From assembly GCF_030272615.1 (NCBI RefSeq), contig NC_081410.1:139108849-139168848 (forward strand): 60,000 nt of DNA, in the 5' to 3' direction. The translations under genes and the position numbers were made by a program. The stretch is from Cryptomeria japonica. Its lineage: Eukaryota > Streptophyta > Pinopsida > Cupressales > Cupressaceae. A model generated the notes under the pieces. It made no database searches. It had not been told where the DNA came from and saw only the letters and a list, made by a program, of their open reading frames with translations. Positions 1-11,179 of this stretch are shown in pieces (within the stretch, counting starts at the first letter, position 1; each line of letters opens with the position of its first letter).

Positions 1-1015
1 AGTTAGAATGTGGGATTCCATAAACCTTTGACAGTACCGGTAAGATCTTGGGAGGATATAAGCATGTATTTTGTACTTGGATTGACTAAGACACTGAGAG
101 GGAATGATTCTATATTTGTGGTAGTGGATAGATTTTCAAAGATGGCTCATTTCATACCTTGTAAGAAAACATCAAATGCATTGCATGTAGCAGACTTATT
201 TTTCAAGGAAGTGGTGGGATTGCATGGATTACCTAGGAGCATAGTTTCAAACAAAGACACTAAGTTTGTTGGCTATTTTTGGAGAACACTTTGGAAGAAG
301 ATGAAGATAGATTTGAACTTGGGATTCGATCCTAGCACAAGAAGAGTTTTCCTATAACAATTCAATGAATAGAAGTACTGGATAAACACCTTTTGAGATT
401 GTTACCAGAGTGCACCCTAGAGGAATAGCAGAATTGAGAGACATTAGTATTGGAGACCAAAAGAGTTTAGAAACAGAAGATTTTGCTGATCACATGACAC
501 CATTGCATATTCAGGTTAAACAATATTTGGAAGACATGAATAACAAATATAAGGAGAAGGCAGTTGAGAAGAGGAGAAATAAGGAATTTTAAGTTGGTGA
601 TGAAGTGATGGTATACTTGAGAAAAGAGAGATTCCTGGTTGGAACTTATAATAAGTTTTAGATGAAGAATTTTGGACCTTGTAATATTTTGAGAAAGTTC
701 AGTTCTAGAAATGCATATGAAGTGGAGCTACCAGATAGTCTAAGTATTTCACCTATATTCAACATTGAAGATATTCAAGAGTACCATGAATCAGAATTCA
801 GTGAGGATAGTGTTGCAGAACTTGAGAAAAAATTGCCCCAGAAGGAACTAGATTGGATTGAAGAGATTTTGGATAGTAGGATTGGGCGTAGCACCTAGAA
901 CAGTCAGTACAAAGAATGTCTTGTGAAGTGGAAGAGAAGACTAGTTGAAGAGTCATCTTGGATTTATACAGAAGAGGTAAGCAACCTTGGTTTCTCTCTA
1001 GCTCTAGAAAAGTGA
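1..1015 (+). pseudogene. Chromovirus J: integrase and chromodomain remnant
   Basis: This is the 3' end of a Ty3/gypsy pol gene; its 5' part lies outside the window. Residues near 110-190 read [14 protein letters not shown] and later [13 protein letters not shown], the integrase core. The core then jumps from KIDLNLGF (about 325) to a segment starting [12 protein letters not shown] (about 345), so the stretch that normally holds the third catalytic residue is missing and the frame changes. The C-terminal part (VGDEVMVYLR, then FGPCNILRKF, ELPDSLSISPIFNIEDIQ) leads into a chromodomain-like tail with ILDSRIG and CLVKWKRRLVEESSWI, ending at a TGA at 1013-1015. In-frame stops occur near 592, 660 and 898. 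Chromodomain integrases direct insertion to chromatin. This copy cannot be active. Confidence 0.88.
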
Positions 1016-1046
1016 GAGGCTCACATTTTCAATAACCCTAGATGTC

Positions 1047-1790
1047 TGATGCAGGAGAATCCCTGATTCACAATAATCTTGCATCGACCAAAAACATTTT
1101 CTTTTTAGTTTTGTTTTTTGATTGCAGTTTCAGTTTTCCTTTCTGTTTGTCCTAGTTTTGGCTCACCATATCCTATGGAGTTGGATTCTACTTGAAAAAT
1201 TGATCATCTTTCTTATTTTCAAATTGCATCTGAATTGGATCACTTTTAGATAAGATATTGCTACCAGTTTCCATGACAGTTTCTTGTTACCGGTTGTTCC
1301 TTTGTTACTGGTTGCCTGAGACCTATTCTGGTGATCTACCGGAACCCATTCCAAAGCTTACAGAGCCTTGGACGTTAATATTGATGTTTCTTGGTGTGTG
1401 GATGACCTTCTATGTTTCATCCTTTGGATTTTTTGGATGAATCTCTTGGTGGAGGCCGACCTTGTTAATTTTGTATGTTAGGTCTTGTTCTTTAGATTTT
1501 GATCCTTTTTGGGGTTAGATCCTTTGGATAGATATATATATTTGTAATCATTCTTTAGAATATAATCAATGGGGAATCAGTAGAAGATCAATTAGAATCA
1601 ATCAGAGTTAGACTATTCCTAGAAGATAGATCTTTTGATTCAAGGTCTAGGTGTGACCTATTCTACCAGGCCTATGTGCTGGTATATTGTAACCTGGTTG
1701 TTACTGGTTGGATGTAATCAAATTTCACACAATAAAACTATATGTTCTACATTCCCTCCATCATATCTATATGTGTTTCCATTGTGTTTA
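1047..1790 (+). repeat. Probable 3' LTR remnant of chromovirus J
   Basis: The non-coding DNA directly after the chromodomain starts with TGATGCAGG at 1047, similar in form to the LTR start of chromovirus C (TGCAGGATCA at 24701). It contains a TATA-like run near 1530-1542 and several ACCGGT-type motifs. The partner LTR is outside the window, so the right end is only estimated and no terminal CA or target duplication could be fixed. Confidence 0.35.
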
Positions 1791-1886
1791 CTCTTGCTGA
1801 CCAGTTTAGAATGATCTCCTTGAGGTCCCTCCTCACCGATGACTGCTTCATATATCCTTGATTATCTTGGAAAAAATATTGCATAG

Positions 1887-2465
1887 ATCTCCATACTTGA
1901 AATCCTCAAGACATCCCCCATCCACAAAGAGATCCTTGAGAAAGCCCTCCTAGAATCCCACGTTCCCGATAATATCAACGTAGCCCAATTTCAAGACCTC
2001 ATTGGCAAGCTTGCTGCACACCACCACATTGTGTTCACATCCAAGGATGCACCCACTGACGATCCATCTCATAATATGCCCCTTCAAATTGAGGCTATCA
2101 TACAAAAACACAAAGTTAAGTGAGTCCTTATAGATGGAGGATCTGGTTTATACCTATGTACATATAAGTTAATCAAACAACTGGGAATCTCTGAAGACTT
2201 GGTTGAACCATCTGGAAAGATCACAATCAAAGCCTATGATGATGGAGAAAGGGTTCCAAAAGGTACAACCACATTGCCTCTTCAAGTGGGCCTTGCTACT
2301 GTGAAAACAATATATCAGGTCTTAGACCTTGACCTCTCATATAACATCCTTCTCAGTCATCTATGGATCGATTCTATTCAAGTCTTCCCATCACCAATGC
2401 CTTCAATTCCCATTCATGATGTTGGTGTTTTCCAAATCAAAAAAATGTTAAGATTTAAAAGGTAG
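1887..2465 (+). pseudogene. Tat-like Ty3/gypsy gag-protease fragment
   Basis: One reading frame holds a short gag-tail segment (NINVAQFQDLIGKLAAHHH) and then a retropepsin with the active-site block VLIDGGSGLY near 2125-2155. Further on are ITIKAYDDGERVPKGT and QVLDLDLSYNILL. The same blocks occur in the minus-strand element B (VLIDGGVGLN; QVLDLDLPYNIIF at 9262-9690), so both belong to the same broad gypsy group. A TGA interrupts the frame just before the active site. There is no reverse transcriptase or LTR attached, so it is an isolated truncated piece in the opposite orientation to B. Confidence 0.75.
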
Positions 2466-3583
2466 CCAGTCTTTATACTTAATCCTAACACTAGACTTGG
2501 CCAACTAACAAGAAATAAACAATTTCCCCTCCACTTCAGGCTCTGCAGGACCTAAGCAGGTAGACCTTGGCAATACTCTTTGATTTCCCATAAATTTCAA
2601 CAGAGTATTACATTTAAGAAGATTTATCTCAAATCATTTAATCAAAATGCACATGATTCAAATCGAGAATTGTCTTAGCTCTGATTCTGTATCAATTATC
2701 CGTCCATGAGAGTAGATATAATTTAATACCTACCCTTAACAACAAGAGGGTATACAAGAATCTTAATAATCTGATTTGTTTCTAGAAATACACCAAGCCT
2801 TCAATATACCAATACCCAATCCTAGGTCTAAGAGTCAAACATGCAACCACAACAGGAAAATATGAACAAATGGAAAACAACCAGTGCATTTCAAAATGTT
2901 AATCCCTTACATTAGCAAACTCACTCATATTGCCACTCAAACTCTTCTTACAAATCCACTTTGTGCACCCAAAAGCACAAACATTTACTCAAAGATTTTA
3001 ATTCTTCCCTTGGAAGAAACGCATGAATAAACATTACTATCACATAAAACACTATGAAGACAAATTTCAAATATCCTTGATATTCTAAAAATTTGTATGG
3101 ATTTGAATACATAACTTGAGGTTATAATTGTTTGAATAGAGAGATTTAACTCTTTCCTTGAAAAATATCAGTGAGCAAACAATACATTTCTAGTAGACCT
3201 ATAAAGATGAATCAAAACCTCCTCAAGGTATTTAATTCATATAACCAAAAGTATACAAAACTAGAGATAATTTCATGATAATGACATTACAATCTCAGAT
3301 AGTAATTCAACTGCCCAAAAAATTAAACTACTATATTAAAACATCTAATCTGCCACTTGAAACTTGACACTACTATATTTACATGCTTGGGAAATGAAAA
3401 ATTACACAACTTGTACAAGAAACAAAGGAGAATAAATAAGGAGAGAAGAAACTTTATATTTCATCCAACTTTGCCACATGTCCCTTCTCCAAATCAGATT
3501 TGCAAAGTCATCCTCCACCCTCTTTCATCTCTCTGCACCTGTCCCTTTCCTTTGCCTATCTCTTTCTTATGCAATCAATCCAC
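2466..3583. other. AT-rich DNA, no gene recognised
   Basis: About 1.1 kb without a supported coding region, LTR end or RNA gene. It is the left flank into which element A inserted. A short open frame that crosses the start of the A LTR (3357-3617) is chance. Confidence 0.6.
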
Positions 3584-3588
3584 CCTTT
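3584..3588. other. Left target-site duplication of element A (CCTTT)
   Basis: CCTTT directly precedes the first base of the A 5' LTR and is repeated exactly at 55461-55465 after the A 3' LTR. The match across 52 kb shows that everything between is one insertion plus its later nested inserts. Confidence 0.85.
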
Positions 3589-3998
3589 TTTTAGCAATTG
3601 ACACTCATCCGACTTAGTTGTGTTGTTATTGATGGCAACACACACCATTTTGGGTTGGTCACTTAACCGGTACTCATTGGTATTTATTGTTCGGCAACTA
3701 ACATTCAGCCATCCGACACACAAGGTACCGACATTGGTAGGAAAGGGAAACTGACATTTTAGGAACTGGTATATGAGTTTGACACAAGAGATTGATCTGA
3801 CAGGTCTACACAACAACGATCAAAGGCATCGATCTTGAAGTTTAATAAATTTATTTTTGCTTACGACGACATGGAAATAAATTCTAATATCTTTGTAAGT
3901 TGACATAAGGTATTTATGTTTGTGTTTGGGAAGGGTATTTAAGTTATTCCGGCTAGGTTATTTTGGTAAGGAATAAGGATGCATAAGAAGGTAAAGGG
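3589..3998 (+). repeat. Element A 5' LTR, piece 1 of 3
   Basis: Aligns along its length with 54494-54900 of the A 3' LTR, for example CACACAAGGTACCGAC at both places. The first bases read TTTTAGCAATTG where the 3' LTR has TGTTGGCAATTG, so the terminal TG has mutated. It breaks off at AAGGG, where element B inserted. Confidence 0.88.
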
Positions 3999-5068
3999 CA
4001 TGATGCTAAAAATGTGGTAAATACAAGGGCATACACATATAATGAGACAATAAAACATAATGGAAAGCTTAATTGAAAACTGAATTAAAGATGCAAACCC
4101 TAAGCCTTCCTTGAAATGTCCCATTTTCCTCTATTCTTGAGGACCTTGAAGGTGTTGGATTGATTGGCTCTCAATGGAGCAATGACCTCCAAAGCGGCAA
4201 TTCAAGAGTTGAGTAGCTACTTGATCATGATTGATTATGCAAATGATATGAAATGCATGATCTAAGAAACTAGATTAACATGCTATGATTAATCCAAAAT
4301 GCTAATTACTAGATAATTGAAATGCAAATTGCGTATAGTAATGATGCTAAAACTATGAATGCAAGGGATCCTTATTGCTCCAAAAATGGGGAATATTTAT
4401 AGGAATTCCAAGGCCAAAGCTAAGGTGGCAGGAATCGATGGTCTAGATCTGATGTGAAGATATCAAGGGCCAAGATTGAGGAAGTTGGAGAAGAGGCTGG
4501 AGGAAGGGACACTTGTCATCTCTATGGTGAAAAGTGTCAAGGAGCCTTGCTCATGAGAGGGAAAGTGTCCAAGGGAGGAGACATGTGGCAAAAGTGCCAT
4601 GTGTCTCAAGGAGAGAATATCCAAACCATAGGAGGTTAGGATAAGGAGGTTAGGATGTGCAAGATAGGATAGGGTTAGTTAAACCAAGGGTTAGGTGGAG
4701 TGGTTGAGGTTAGAGGATGGTTAGGAGGTGGTTAGAAGTTAGGAGGCATGTGGGTAATTTGAATTTAAAAATTCAAATAATCGGAAAAGGCTAATTAACT
4801 TTCAGCAAGTCATAAATTGATTTGTTTTAATTAATTAGGGGATTGGAAGAAATAAATTAAATGGGGGGAGGATTAATTAATTTGAATTAATTAATAAAAG
4901 GGGACTATTGAAATGAACCTATTAAATAAATCCTTAGATTTATTAATAAGTAGATGAATGGGATAATTTAATCAAATTGCTAATGAATTAAATTAAATTG
5001 GGAAGGGGGATTAATTAAATAATTGCTTATTCAATTAATTATCTTCAGACCATTATTAGGTGTATACA
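3999..5068 (-). repeat. Element B 3' LTR (left copy)
   Basis: Pairs with 28080-29124. Both begin in plus orientation with TGATGCTAAAAATGTGG and end with GTGTATACA. On the element's own strand the LTR therefore starts TGTATACA and ends near TAGCATCA. The inner part has a G-rich purine stretch and AT-rich TTAATTAATT runs. Short open frames inside it (for example 4454-4639) have no support as genes. Confidence 0.88.
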
Positions 5069-5084
5069 TTTTGCCCCTCTTTGA
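5069..5084 (-). other. Element B polypurine tract
   Basis: On the minus strand the bases before the 3' LTR read CAAAGAGGGGCAAAA, directly abutting the LTR start TGTATACA. This is the expected plus-strand primer of reverse transcription. Confidence 0.75.
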
Positions 5085-6658
5085 AGTGAGGTGTGATGAC
5101 GTGTTGATTCAAAGAATAATCTCATTTTGATGATGATATTGGTTCGATAGGATTCCCCAGATGTTGATTAATAAATTGTGGTACGATGATGCCCCCTCGG
5201 GAGATCAATTGAGACAATTGACCTTTGGAGTAGTTGGATCGTTGCGAAATTGATTTCCCAATGATAAATGATTTGATTCCTACAACATTGATTGATGAAA
5301 GTGCAAGTTGTTTGATTACGTTGATGGGGTTTTTGATGTGATGATTGATAAATCTTGATTGATTAGATTGATAAGATTGAGATTTAGTCTAGTTTAAGGA
5401 ATGATACCTCCCGTATAAGACAAATATGATCAAAGCATCTTGTTTAAGGAATGATATATCCTGTATAAGACTTGATCAGAATGTCTAGTTCTAGGAAAGA
5501 TACATATTGTACAAGATATGAGAGAATAGATCATATGAGATCGATTGATAGAATTGATAAGATTGATTAGATAAAGAACTGGCACTTTGTTGATACCCTA
5601 TTGTAGGAAGATTCAGATAAGCTAATGTTGGCATATTTGAGGGAGTAGCATAAGATTTGCTTTGGGTTGACAATATCTGTAGAGAGGGGAGCCATCGTTT
5701 TGATTGTGTATACACCTATGGTGATACATTGAAGATTCTTGCAATATATTTGGCCCTGGATAAGATGAGCTTTTGTGATCCCATACAAAATGAAATGCAA
5801 ATCTACTTTAAAAATGCAAATGCAAAATGAAATGCAATGCTGCGATTAGACTGGTCATGTGGTCATTGCTTTGTTTCATCATTGAGCCTTTAAAATGTGG
5901 GAAGTGAGTGCAAACATCAATGGTATAATTGAACCATGATGAACTAAGCACTACTTTCCTCGGTTTTGATATTGCAAGTTAGTACAAGCATCGGGGTATA
6001 ATTGAACCAAGATGACCTGAGTGTTGCTTGCTTAAAACAGGCAGTATTAATCATTTCTATATGCAAGTCCGAAATGTCTTCTATGATAGTTTGATGATCA
6101 TGACCTAAGACAACTTCGCACATATTAATGATTAATTTACAGACATTAGATAAGAAAAATATCATTTTCCTTCCTTGTTCCTCTAGTCAAAGACATCCTG
6201 GAGTCACTTAGAAATCATGATAGAGAAAAATCAAGATAAAATAGTTGAACCATTATTGTCAAAGTGTTAAAATCATGAGTCAAGATATATCTCAAAATTT
6301 TGAGCTTAATGAAATTTTTTGCCCCCAGCTAGGTTCAGGATTTTGCCCCCAGTCTAGAAACAAACCTTTATTATGATATATACAATGATCCAAACCATGA
6401 CGAGAAATCACCGACGATGCCTGCATATGTACAAAGGCTTTATGATGGATATGAACAATGCTGATGGAAATGAATGCAAGTGGAAGGATGAATGAACCAA
6501 TAGATGGAAGAGCTAGCTAATAGATAGTGCCCATTTGCCAGGTTTTCACCATCTATTTTTATTGAACTTTTTCTCATATTTGATTTTATATTTTTTTTAT
6601 TGTTTTTCACTGATTTTGTATTTTCTGCTTTTTCACTATTTTTGGATTTTCTATTTTT
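5085..6658 (-). other. Element B 3' untranslated region
   Basis: About 1.6 kb between the end of pol and the polypurine tract, with no supported gene. It holds three copies of a 46-50-bp repeat (starts near 5392, 5442 and 5488, each beginning GTTTAAGGAA or a variant). Two further polypurine-like runs, CTGGGGGCAAAA on the minus strand, lie at 6317-6328 and 6341-6352. A duplicated phrase (GTATAATTGAACCA) lies around 5920-6010. Long 3' UTRs are usual in Tat-type elements. Confidence 0.6.
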
Positions 6659-7993
6659 TCAGACATAAAACTTCTTCAGATGCATGCTATTGATGGGTTT
6701 CTCAACCCGATCTTCGTCTCATGTTGATAGCTGATATGCTGGTGACCAAAATACTATTGTGACCACAAATGGACCTAACCAATTTGGTTCAAACTTTCCT
6801 TTCTTTTCTCAATCTGACTGATTTCATGGATTTTCCTTTAGTACTAGTTCTCCAACTTGAAAGACTTGTGGTTTTTCCTTGGGATTATAACTTTGGCATA
6901 TTCTTTGTTGATATACCTTTAAATGATCAAAAGCATTTTTTCTTTGTTCATGGATTAATTCTAACTAATGAAATTTAGATACTTGTTGTTCTTCATTTGG
7001 GATAAGACCTTTTAATGATACTCGTAGAGAAGGTATCTCTACTTCAATTGGCAGTATTGCTTTTGATCCATAAACAAGAGAGAAAGGTGTGGCACCTGTT
7101 GGTGTGTGGATACTGGTATGGTAGGCCCATAGAGAAGGGTTCAATTAAATATGCCAATCTCTGGCAGCATCATTCACTATCTTTTTAAGGATTTTTAAAA
7201 TAGTTTTGTTTGATGCTTCTGCTTTCCCATTCCCTTATGGATAGTAGGGTGTGGAAAATCTATGTTGGATCTTGAATTTATCACATAGCTCTTGGACATC
7301 CTAATTCTTGAATGGTCGCCCATTATCAGTGATAATGGTCATGGGTATTCCATAGCGATAGATGATGTAGTTCAAGATAAATGCATCGATTTGTTTTCCC
7401 GTGATATTGATGAGAGGTACTACCTCAATCCATTTTGTAATATATTTTGTAGCTACAAGGATTAATTTGTGACCATTGGATGAAGAAGGATTCATCTTTC
7501 TTACTAGATCAAGACCCCATTGGAAGAAAGGCCAAGATGTTGCCAAAGTATGAAGTTCTTGTGCTAGTGCATGAATCAAATTCCCATGGATCTGACATTG
7601 TTTGCATGTTTTAGCTATCTGAAAAGAATCTTGTTCCATAGTTGGCCAATAATAGCCCAAGCGTATGAGTTTTTTTTAAAGGGTAAGACCACTTGAATGA
7701 GTGCCACAAATTCTGTTATGGACTTCCTTTAAGGCCTTCTCAGATTCTTCTTGTTCAAGACATCTTAAAAGAGTATTGTCCAGGCCTTGTTTAAAAAGGG
7801 TATCCACGACAAGAGTATAATGGGAGGATTGGTGAATAAAGTTTCTCTTTTGGTTCTTTGAAAAGTCAAGAGGGAGGATATTATCTTTCAGGTATGTGTA
7901 AGTTTGGCCATAATAGGAGGAATCATTCCCAACAAGGTTATAGATAGTTTGGGAAATAGGACAATTATGTGCAGGGTAAAACAACTCTTCCAC
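6659..7993 (-). pseudogene. Element B integrase
   Basis: Read on the minus strand. The zinc-binding and core part includes YYWPTMEQDSFQIAKTCKQC (H2C2-type end) and TDNGRPFKN around the second catalytic Asp. The C-terminal part reads WAYHTSIHTPTGATPFSLVY, then ILPIEVEIPSLR, WLGPFVV and finally KPINSMHLKKFYV before a TGA at 6659-6661. That ending is characteristic of Tat-lineage integrases. Stops and at least one frame change occur near 7300 and 7000. Integrase would insert the cDNA into the chromosome; here it is dead. Confidence 0.85.
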
Positions 7994-8385
7994 CTAGAAT
8001 TTGTAACACTCTTGATTTTCCTGTGTTTGCAATAGAGAGCAAGTGTTGCCATGGCGTTTGCTTCTTTTTTGTCATTCGTTGGAATCTACTGAAAGTTTAT
8101 TTTGACAAAGTATTTCTTGACATCATCAACCATCTTCTTATAAGATATTATCTTTTCATTATTTGTTTGATAATCGTCATTGATTTGATTGATGATGAGT
8201 TGAGAGTTTCCAAAGACTTGAAGTTGTGTAATGTTACATTCTATGGCCATCTTTATTCCGGTGGCCAAAGCTTCATATTCTGTTGTGTTATTAGTACATG
8301 GAAATCTTGATTTGTACACTTTTAAAATTGTATGACCTTGTGGTGTGTTAAATATTATGCTTTCTCCTGATCCATTTTATGTTCC
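7994..8385 (-). pseudogene. Element B archaeal-type RNase H
   Basis: The minus strand reads SGESIIFNTPQGHTIL, then RFPCTNNTTEYEALATGI, LQVFGNSQLIINQI and finally ANAMATLA. This is the archaeal-type RNase H of Tat-group gypsy elements, which degrades the RNA of the RNA-DNA hybrid. Family members normally have FGDSQL and an Asp in the last block; both are Asn here (D to N), so catalysis is lost. It directly follows the remnant that should precede reverse transcriptase. Confidence 0.82.
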
Positions 8386-9261
8386 ATTATTGATGCCTGC
8401 TCCTAGAGTGATATTTAGGTGATGTATTATAAGATTTGGATCCAACCCTGGAATGTCTCCATATGACCATATTTTGATTTGCCTCCTTTTGAAGAGTTCC
8501 AAATATGTTTTCCTTGCTAGTTCTGATAGAGAAGTTGTTGGATAGAGATTAGTTGTGCTAATGTTAACTACCTCTATCAGTTCTAATAGGATAGATGACC
8601 TCTCTTGATAAAATTCAGGTAAGGTGTCAAATCTCCCATCTTTCAGTGCCTCGAGGAGGTTTTCACCATTAGATGCATCCTTTGTTTTTACTTTTTCTCG
8701 GTCTAATGTTGCCAATAAATGGTTTTCAGCAGTATACCTGATATTGTTTTCTTTATTTTCATTTTTGCAACTAGGAGATTTGGTACCCACTTGACTCGAA
8801 GATACATTAGCAAAATCCCTGGTGGAAGTTGTTGTGGGTTCGATTGCATTAATATATAAGGATATGACATGGTCATTAGGAAAGGTATCAATGGTGGTAT
8901 GTCTTTCATTTTCCCAGTCCATAAGTTCAGGATGGATTAAGGGTAAAGGATCCTCAGGTTGACTTGTTTCAAAGATATTAGGGGTAGAATAACCTCTTGA
9001 AGGTAGCTCCTGATCATCCTTGATTAAGTCCAAGTCAACCGAATATGATTCTGATTCAAGTGGGTCAGTTCGTAACATTTGTCCTACATACATTTGAACT
9101 ATATCAAAGCCTACATCTTCTTCATCCCTTTCAATTTCAAGTTTCTCTTGTTTGTTTTTCCATGATAGCAAATATTCTTCATTCCCTCAATCTCTTAGCT
9201 GCATTTGTTTTTCCATGCTTGACAAAATTGATGCAAATGATTGTTCCTTGGATTGTGTGCT
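8377..9261 (-). pseudogene. Element B protease-RT linker with RT core deleted
   Basis: An open frame of 264 codons (9171-8377) contains an acidic, low-complexity linker. It ends with IWSYGDIPGLDPNLIIHHLN and then TLGA. In intact Tat-type elements the motif WSY-DMPG-D is the start of reverse transcriptase and is followed by some 400 residues of polymerase. Here the next recognisable residues (GINNGT) already belong to the start of RNase H, so the polymerase core has been removed by an internal deletion near 8385-8400. Confidence 0.75.
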
Positions 9262-9700
9262 TTAAGATGCTACCTCTCTCCTTTGTGGAACAATGACCTC
9301 TTGAGCTAGTTTTAGATTAGTACAACACTGCAATAGATCTGAGTTTGCTGAGGTCATGATTTTCTGCCCATTGTATGGAAATTTCGGGCACTGATGACAT
9401 GTTGATGGAATAGCCTGTATGTCATGTATCCATGGTCTTCCGAAAATTATGTTGTATGGTAAGTCTAAGTCTAGAACTTGGCATGTTGTCTCTTTCTGCA
9501 AAGGTCCCACTCTGATGGGTGATATCACAATTTCTTTAGAGGAATTCTTTTCCTTATCATATGTTTTGAATGTGATTTTCCTAGGGATCAATTGCATCTT
9601 ATGAATAACCTACAGCACAGACAAGACTCAATGAGAAAATGTTTAAGCCAACTCCCCCATCTATTAGGACACATTTAACAAGCGTTCTATGAATGAGGAC
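9262..9700 (-). pseudogene. Element B aspartic protease
   Basis: Retropepsin on the minus strand. The active-site block VLIDGGVGLNIFS lies near 9660-9640, and after a frameshift at about 9600 come KITFKTYDKEKNSSKE and QVLDLDLPYNIIFGRPW. It cleaves Gag-Pol into working units. The DGG form of the active site is normal for this lineage, but the frameshift makes it a pseudogene. The nearest relative in the window is the plus-strand fragment at 1887-2465. Confidence 0.8.
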
Positions 9701-10190
9701 TTCAATTTGCAAGGGAGCATTATGGGAATGTTGCAAGGAATCAATGCTTAGATATGAATGAGATGGGCTTTGAATAGGATCCTCTGAAATAGGTTTGATG
9801 GCAATGATGGATATCCCTTGGGGAACTTCATCTTTGGGTGTATTATTTGGTGATGATGCTATGGAAGTTTCTTGCAAGATTTCAAGAGGTGTAGGAATAG
9901 ATGCCTTTGGAGAGTCAATTTTCTTATGGGTGAATGAGCCATTGCTGGACATATGTGCGCGATTGTGATCTTTCTCATCAAAATCCCTTAGGGATCTCTT
10001 TAAGAGTTTCATAAGAGAGCCACCTTTATTTGGAGATGCATTTGAATCCTTGTAAGGTTTTGACATAGTTGGATTTTGATTTTGGACTTGTTTGATTTCT
10101 CTGATATGTTGACCTGTTATGTCTTCTTCTTGTATTTTTCTTTGGTATTCCATGTTTCTATACTCTTTAGCTATTTTGAATGTTTCTATT
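9690..10190 (-). pseudogene. Element B gag C-terminal region
   Basis: An open minus-strand frame with an ATG at 10153 and a possible upstream extension (FKIAKEYRN), running into protease. It is rich in Ser, Pro, Lys and Asp, with no zinc knuckle and no recognisable capsid domain. It is probably the tail of Gag ahead of protease. The rest of gag, expected just upstream, was not found, so gag may be largely deleted. Confidence 0.5.
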
Positions 10191-10740
10191 TATGTTTGTT
10201 CAATCTTTTGTCTCTACACTCTAGTTAAAATGGGCATACAAGTGTGTTGAATATTGTGCAAGGATTCAATTGTCTAAAAGGTGTTTCAATAAATGACCAA
10301 CTGCCAATGTAGGTATGATAGAGTGATATGACATGAAAAGATAATTCAAGTATTTGTAGATTTGTAAGTTTTTTGATCTTAGTTTGGAGTGCAATGATGA
10401 TGATTTTAATAAAACCAAGTCGAATAGGAACGATATATCCTACGATGTGGGACAAGGTTATCCTGATCAAACGTTGCAGTCTCATGATAGAGGATGATAG
10501 ATCTTGATGAGAAACTATGTTTTGAGTGATCAGTTTATCAAAGAAGGTGTGATGTTGCACTTTGAGATGTTAGATCTTAAACTTGTTGGACATGAATACT
10601 TGAGAACCTTAGTGTGGCTTGCTTTGAATCTGTTTTAGCAAAAGATAACCTGATTGAGTGACCCGAGAAGATGACCTAGTCCCTATGTTTGACTGTCTAA
10701 GAAATGGGTTGTTTTTGTTTTTTGATTTTGGTGCAGTTTA
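10191..10740 (-). other. Element B, unassigned leader or gag region
   Basis: Lies between the gag tail and the 21-bp repeats. A 111-codon open frame on the minus strand (10560-10225) has no recognisable motif and I do not call it a gene. Confidence 0.4.
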
Positions 10741-11012
10741 CCAGAAATGCTAACAAAATGACTAGAAACACTGCTATACTGACCATAAATGCTGCTATAT
10801 GGACCAAAAACACTGACAAAATGACCAAAAACACTGATAAACTAACCAAGAATGCTGCTATACTGACCATAAATGTTGCTATACTGACCAGAAACATTGA
10901 TAAACTAACTAGAAATGCTGACAAACTGACCAAAAATACTGCTATACTGACTAGAAATGTTGCTATACTAAACAAAAACACTGACAAACCAACCAGGAAC
11001 ATACCAAAAACA
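10741..11012. repeat. 21-bp tandem repeat block 1
   Basis: About 12-13 diverged units of 21 bp such as ATAAATGCTGCTATATGGACC and close variants. Because 21 is a multiple of three the block is open on both strands: plus-strand translation gives units like KNTDKLT and RNADKLT, and minus-strand gives units like FLVSIAA. It sits in the leader of element B. Confidence 0.85.
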
Positions 11013-11179
11013 CTATTATGTAGTGCAGTGATTCTAAAGTTGTAAACAATGATGTTTAGACTCAACAATTTGGGTGTTTGAACTTAGGAGATTGTTGTTT
11101 TGACCTAAATTTTTTATTTTCAGACTCAAATAACTGAAATGTAGACCTAGAAAATGCAAACTAGGAGATCTAGTGTTGA

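Noticed and set aside
2466-3583. Possible host exon in the unassigned left flank
   Set aside because: No long open frame, no recognisable protein motif, and composition like its surroundings.
3357-3617. 86-codon open frame across the A left border
   Set aside because: It runs from flank into LTR and has no motif or homologue in the window.
4454-4639. 61-codon open frame in the B LTR
   Set aside because: It lies within an LTR; the paired LTR does not keep the frame as a protein.
10741-11012. CRISPR-like array
   Set aside because: The 21-bp units are contiguous and diverged, with no separate spacers, in plant transposon DNA.
10697-11068. Hydrophobic 123-codon open frame on the minus strand, looking like a membrane protein
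   Set aside because: It is a translation of the 21-bp tandem repeat, open on both strands because 21 is a multiple of three.
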